From: an uncultured Pseudomonadota bacterium
GTDB lineage: Bacteria; Pseudomonadota; Gammaproteobacteria; Burkholderiales; Burkholderiaceae
Length of the DNA stretch: 43,549 nucleotides
Direction of reading: 5' to 3'
Assembly (NCBI GenBank): GCA_946480245.1
Contig: CAMLIZ010000019.1
Span: 1-43,549 of the forward strand
The translations under genes and the position numbers were made by a program. This document shows positions 40,681-43,549 of the stretch, piece by piece. The first letter of the stretch is position 1; each line of letters starts with the position of its first letter. The notes beneath the pieces are model-generated. The model searched no databases. It was not told where the DNA came from and saw only the letters and a program-made list of their open reading frames with translations.

Positions 40681-41750
40681 GTTGCCCCATGACGGTGCAC
40701 CTCCGCCGCCAACGCCGGCAGCGGCAGCGAGCGCTCGACCGCGCCGCGTTTCACCGCCTCCTTGGGCATGCCGTAGACCACGCAGCTGGCTTCGTCCTGC
40801 GCCAGCGTGTGGGCGCCGGCCTGGCGCATCTCCAGCAGGCCGGCGGCGCCGTCGTCGCCCATGCCGGTCATGATGATGCCCAGCGCATTGGCGCCGGCGG
40901 CGCGCGCGGCGGAGCGGAACAGCACGTCCACCGAGGGCCGGTGGCGATTCACCAGCGGGCCGTCGATCACCGCCACGCGGTACTGCGCGCCGCTGCGCTC
41001 CAGCAGCAGGTGCTTGCCGCCGGGCGCCACCAGCGCCTGCCCCGGCACCACTCGGTCGTGGTGGCGCGCCTCGCGCACGGCGATATCGCACACCGAATCC
41101 AGCCGGGCGGCGAACGCGGCGGTGAACTTCTCCGGCATGTGCTGCACGATTACCAGCCCCGGGCTCACGCGCGGCAACGCGGTGAGCAGCACCTCCAGCG
41201 CCTGCGTGCCGCCGGTGGAGGTGCCCACCGCGACCACGCGCTCGGTGGTCTGCGTCATCGCGCGCTGCGCCGCGGGCGGCAGCACGGCGTCGGCGTTGAG
41301 CTTGGGTGGCGGCATGCCGGGGGCAGGGCGGGCCAGCGCGCGCACGTTGGCGCGTGCCGCGGCGCGCACGGCGGCGATCAGCTCGTCGGCCCCGTCCTGC
41401 AGGAACTGCTTGAGCCCGAGGCGCGGCTTGGTCACGATGGCCACGGCGCCGGCGGCCAGCGCCTCCATCGACGTGCGCGTGCCCTTCTCGGTGAGGGTGG
41501 AGCAGATGACCACCGGCGTGGGCCGCTCCTGCATCAGCTTGCGCAGGAAGGTGATGCCGTCCATGCGCGGCATCTCCACGTCGAGCACGATCACGTCCGG
41601 CCAATGCGCCTGCAGGCGTGGCAGCGCGGCCACCGGGTCGGGCGCCGTGCCCAGCAGCTCGATGCCCGGTGCGTCGGCCAGCAGGCCGCCCACCACCTGG
41701 CGCACCACGGCCGAGTCGTCCACCACGAAGGCGCGAATGCGATCGGGCAT
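40677..41750 (-). CDS. cheB: CheB, chemoreceptor glutamate methylesterase
   Basis: The 357-residue protein has an N-terminal response-regulator domain (about 1-125; [10 protein letters not shown], phosphoacceptor Asp57 in [10 protein letters not shown], Lys in VTKPRLG) and a C-terminal methylesterase domain (about 165-355). Catalytic segments are [10 protein letters not shown] (Ser), VQHMPEKFT (His) and MTGMGDDGA (Asp). CheB removes methyl groups from, and deamidates, chemoreceptors. ATG 41750 gives the standard start [12 protein letters not shown]; a longer frame to 41804 overlaps cheR and adds unlike residues. It follows cheR by four bases. Confidence 0.95.
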   Translation of the reverse strand: MPDRIRAFVVDDSAVVRQVVGGLLADAPGIELLGTAPDPVAALPRLQAHWPDVIVLDVEMPRMDGITFLRKLMQERPTPVVICSTLTEKGTRTSMEALAAGAVAIVTKPRLGLKQFLQDGADELIAAVRAAARANVRALARPAPGMPPPKLNADAVLPPAAQRAMTQTTERVVAVGTSTGGTQALEVLLTALPRVSPGLVIVQHMPEKFTAAFAARLDSVCDIAVREARHHDRVVPGQALVAPGGKHLLLERSGAQYRVAVIDGPLVNRHRPSVDVLFRSAARAAGANALGIIMTGMGDDGAAGLLEMRQAGAHTLAQDEASCVVYGMPKEAVKRGAVERSLPLPALAAEVHRHGAT

Positions 41751-41754
41751 CGGC

Positions 41755-42561
41755 TCAGGCCTTGGCGAGGCGATAGATCGACGGCGCCACCATCTGCACC
41801 GCATCGCTCACGCCATGCAGGCTTTCCGAGTGGCCTATCAGCAGGTGGCCGCCGGGCTTGAGCAGCGACAGCACGCGTGACACCACGCCGCGCTTGGTGT
41901 CGCCGCTGAAGTAGATCATCACGTTGCGCAGGAACACCACGTCGAATGTGCCCAGCTGAGGCAGCGCCTCGTTGAGGTTGGCGGGCAGGAAGCGCACGCG
42001 CTGGCGCAGCGCCTTGTCCACCAGCAAGGTGCCCGCGTGCTCGCCCACGCCGCGGCGGCAGAAGCGCTTCAGGTAGGCCGGCGGCACGTGGCGGGCGCGC
42101 TCCATCGGGTAGTGGCCGGTGCGCGCGCGCTGCAGCACGCGGTGGCTGATGTCGGTGCCCACCACCTCCCACGCCGCGTCACCGAGGCAGTCGGTGAGCA
42201 GCATCGCGATGCTGTAGGCCTCCTCGCCGCTGGAGCTGGCCGCGCTCCACACGCGCAGCGGCTGCTGGCGTGCGGCCGCGCCGATGGCCAGGCTGCGCAG
42301 GAAGTCGAAGTGCCGTGGTTCGCGGAAGAAGTAGGTCTCGTTGGTGGTGAGCAGGTCGATGGCGGTCTGCACCTCATCGGCGCCTTCGGCGCGGCCGAGC
42401 AGCTCGAAGTAGGCCGCAAAGTTCGGGCAGTCGCGCGCGGCCACGCGCTTGCCGAGGCGGCCGGCCACCAGCGTCTTCTTGGTGGCCGACATCGTGATGC
42501 CGGCGCGCTCGAAGATGAAGCGCTGGAAGCGCTGGAACTCGGCGTCGGTGATCGGTGTCAT
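41755..42561 (-). CDS. cheR: CheR, chemoreceptor methyltransferase
   Basis: The 268-residue protein shows the CheR plan: N-terminal helical domain (about 1-75; [20 protein letters not shown]), then the SAM-dependent methyltransferase fold. Landmarks are [19 protein letters not shown], the SAM-binding [18 protein letters not shown], and [12 protein letters not shown]. It adds methyl groups to receptor glutamates from S-adenosylmethionine. It ends [24 protein letters not shown], as usual. The gene sits between cheW and cheB with no cheD in between. Confidence 0.96.
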   Translation of the reverse strand: MTPITDAEFQRFQRFIFERAGITMSATKKTLVAGRLGKRVAARDCPNFAAYFELLGRAEGADEVQTAIDLLTTNETYFFREPRHFDFLRSLAIGAAARQQPLRVWSAASSSGEEAYSIAMLLTDCLGDAAWEVVGTDISHRVLQRARTGHYPMERARHVPPAYLKRFCRRGVGEHAGTLLVDKALRQRVRFLPANLNEALPQLGTFDVVFLRNVMIYFSGDTKRGVVSRVLSLLKPGGHLLIGHSESLHGVSDAVQMVAPSIYRLAKA

Positions 42562-42576
42562 GGCGTCGGGCCGGCC

Positions 42577-43107
42577 TCAGTGCGTCTCGGTGAGGGCCGG
42601 ATCGAGTTCGATCGCGAGCACGCGCCCGATGTCCAGCACCACCACGAAGCGGCCGGCCACTTTGCCGATGCCGCCGATGAAGTCGGCACTGATGCGCGTG
42701 CCGAAGCTGGGCGGCGGCTCGATGTCGGCAGCGGCGATCTCCAGCACCTCGTTGACGGCGTCGACCACCACGCCGATCACCTGCGTGCCTTCGTCGCGCG
42801 CCAGCTCCACGATCACGATGCAGGTGCGCTTGGTCACCGGCGCCGGCTGGCGGCCGAAGCGCGCCTGCAGGTCCATCACCGGCACCACCGCGCCGCGCAG
42901 GTTGATCACGCCGCGGATGCTGGGCGGCATCATCGGCACCACGGTGAGGTCGTGGTACTCGATGATCTCCTTGATCGCGAGGATGCCGATCGCGAAGCTC
43001 TCGCCGGCGAGCTGGAAGGTGAGGTACTGGTGCGGCTGTTCCACCGCCGCGGCGGCCACGGCGGTGCGCTGCGCGACGGGGCGCTGCGCGGTGTGGGTGT
43101 TGCTCAT
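42577..43107 (-). CDS. cheW: CheW, chemotaxis coupling protein
   Basis: The 176-residue protein has a variable N-terminus (about 1-25) and then the CheW fold: YLTFQLAGESFAIGILAIKE, VPMMPPSIRGVINLRGAVVP, VMDLQARFG and VVVDAVNEVLEI. CheW links receptors to the kinase CheA. ATG 43107 gives the usual start; a frame to 43161 overlaps the MCP gene end and adds unlike residues. It lies 13 bases after the MCP stop and 15 before cheR. Confidence 0.96.
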   Translation of the reverse strand: MSNTHTAQRPVAQRTAVAAAAVEQPHQYLTFQLAGESFAIGILAIKEIIEYHDLTVVPMMPPSIRGVINLRGAVVPVMDLQARFGRQPAPVTKRTCIVIVELARDEGTQVIGVVVDAVNEVLEIAAADIEPPPSFGTRISADFIGGIGKVAGRFVVVLDIGRVLAIELDPALTETH

Positions 43108-43120
43108 CGTCGTGCCTTTG

Positions 43121-43549
43121 TCAGAAGGTGGTGAACTGGGCTTCGTCCACCGTATCGGCAACCGCGGCCAGCGCCTGGCGCGCGGCGCTGCGTGAAGCGC
43201 TGCGGATGACGCGGCGCGCCACGCTGGCGTGGGCCGCGTGCGCCGGTGCCCGGGCGCTCTCGAGCTTGAAGAACGCCATCGTGCGCTGCAGCTGCTCGGC
43301 CTGGCTGCTCATTTCTTCGGCGGTGGCCGCCAGCTCCTCCGAGCTGGCCGCGTTCTGCTGCGTGGTCTGGCTGAGCTGCATGACCGCGGCATTGATCTGG
43401 CCCACGCCGGAGCTCTGCTCCTCGCTGGCCGCGGTGATCTCCTGCACCAGGTCGGAGGTCTTCTTGATGCTGGGCACGATCGCGTCGAGCAGCTTGCCGG
43501 CGCGCTCGGCCAGCTCCACGCTCTCGCTGGCCACGGTGCCGATCTCCTG
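43121..43549 (-). CDS. Methyl-accepting chemotaxis protein, C-terminal part only
   Basis: Only the last 142 residues are in the window; the gene enters from the right edge. The visible part is the descending helix of the signalling bundle (LVQEITAASEEQSSGVGQIN, AASSEELAATAEEMSSQAEQ), which is diagnostic of MCPs and includes the second methylation region. A basic linker (about the last 40 residues) ends in AQFTTF, which only weakly recalls the NWETF tether that CheR and CheB bind in some receptors. The sensor domain is out of view. Confidence 0.93.
   Translation of the reverse strand, partial: QEIGTVASESVELAERAGKLLDAIVPSIKKTSDLVQEITAASEEQSSGVGQINAAVMQLSQTTQQNAASSEELAATAEEMSSQAEQLQRTMAFFKLESARAPAHAAHASVARRVIRSASRSAARQALAAVADTVDEAQFTTF

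Noticed and set aside
1..43549. tRNA, rRNA, CRISPR arrays, insertion sequences, phage genes
   Set aside because: No transposase or integrase frames, no regularly spaced repeats and no tRNA-like sequence were noticed. A dedicated scan with tRNAscan-SE and a repeat finder would settle this.

Overview
The window is about 43.5 kb of very GC-rich DNA (near 70% by eye) with dense, same-strand operons, many ATGA or short overlaps between genes, and proteins rich in Ala, Arg and Gly. The type VI secretion (T6SS) gene order, the chemotaxis genes and the overall protein style suggest a betaproteobacterium of the order Burkholderiales (Rubrivivax/Rhizobacter/Leptothrix-like). That placement is inference; no rRNA or other marker gene is present. 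I see no tRNA, rRNA, CRISPR array, insertion sequence or phage gene.

Layout. (1) 1-8821, minus strand: a T6SS operon in the order tssA-tssB-tssC-hcp-tagJ-tssE-tssF-tssG-tssH, with tssH running off the left edge. Stem-loops flank hcp, and the one after it looks like an intrinsic terminator or attenuator. (2) 9032-14814, plus strand: a two-partner secretion pair, a TpsB/FhaC-type transporter and a 1369-residue TpsA-type exoprotein that ends in a caspase-like protease domain with an intact His/Cys pair. (3) 14830-15402, minus: a small OmpA-like protein. (4) 15491-21999, plus: a signalling block made of a transmembrane Ser/Thr kinase with a periplasmic sensor domain, an alpha/beta hydrolase, a FecR-domain protein, a c-heme Tll0287/DUF3365-HAMP membrane protein, and a second, soluble-looking Ser/Thr kinase with a duplicated C-terminal module.

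(5) 22235-39245, plus: seventeen tightly packed genes preceded by a leader of about 235 bases with two nested inverted repeats. The order is apbE (flavin transferase), an HzsA-like triheme beta-propeller lipoprotein, a monoheme cytochrome lipoprotein with an unusual CX4CH site, an SH3-plus-beta-barrel protein, a second beta-barrel, a TlpA-type thioredoxin, a DUF4266 lipoprotein, a DUF3570 barrel, a coiled-coil periplasmic protein, three TPR-type proteins (two of them lipoproteins), a small exported protein, a TolQ/ExbB-type protein, two TolR/ExbD-type proteins, and a TonB-like AgmX/PglI-C-terminal protein. This reads as one trans-envelope machine: a proton-driven TolQR-like motor and TonB-like arm in the inner membrane, TPR lipoproteins across the periplasm, outer-membrane barrels, and surface or periplasmic c-type cytochromes with their thiol and flavin maturation factors. 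Its parts resemble the Myxococcus Agl/Glt/Nfs envelope machinery joined to a redox module. It is the best candidate here for an undescribed system.

(6) 39214-43549, minus: a MATE-family exporter behind a perfect 12-bp palindrome of LacI-operator type, then cheB, cheR, cheW and the C-terminal part of a methyl-accepting chemotaxis protein that runs off the right edge. Only one MCP/CheW/CheR/CheB set is visible; cheA, cheY and cheD are not in the window.
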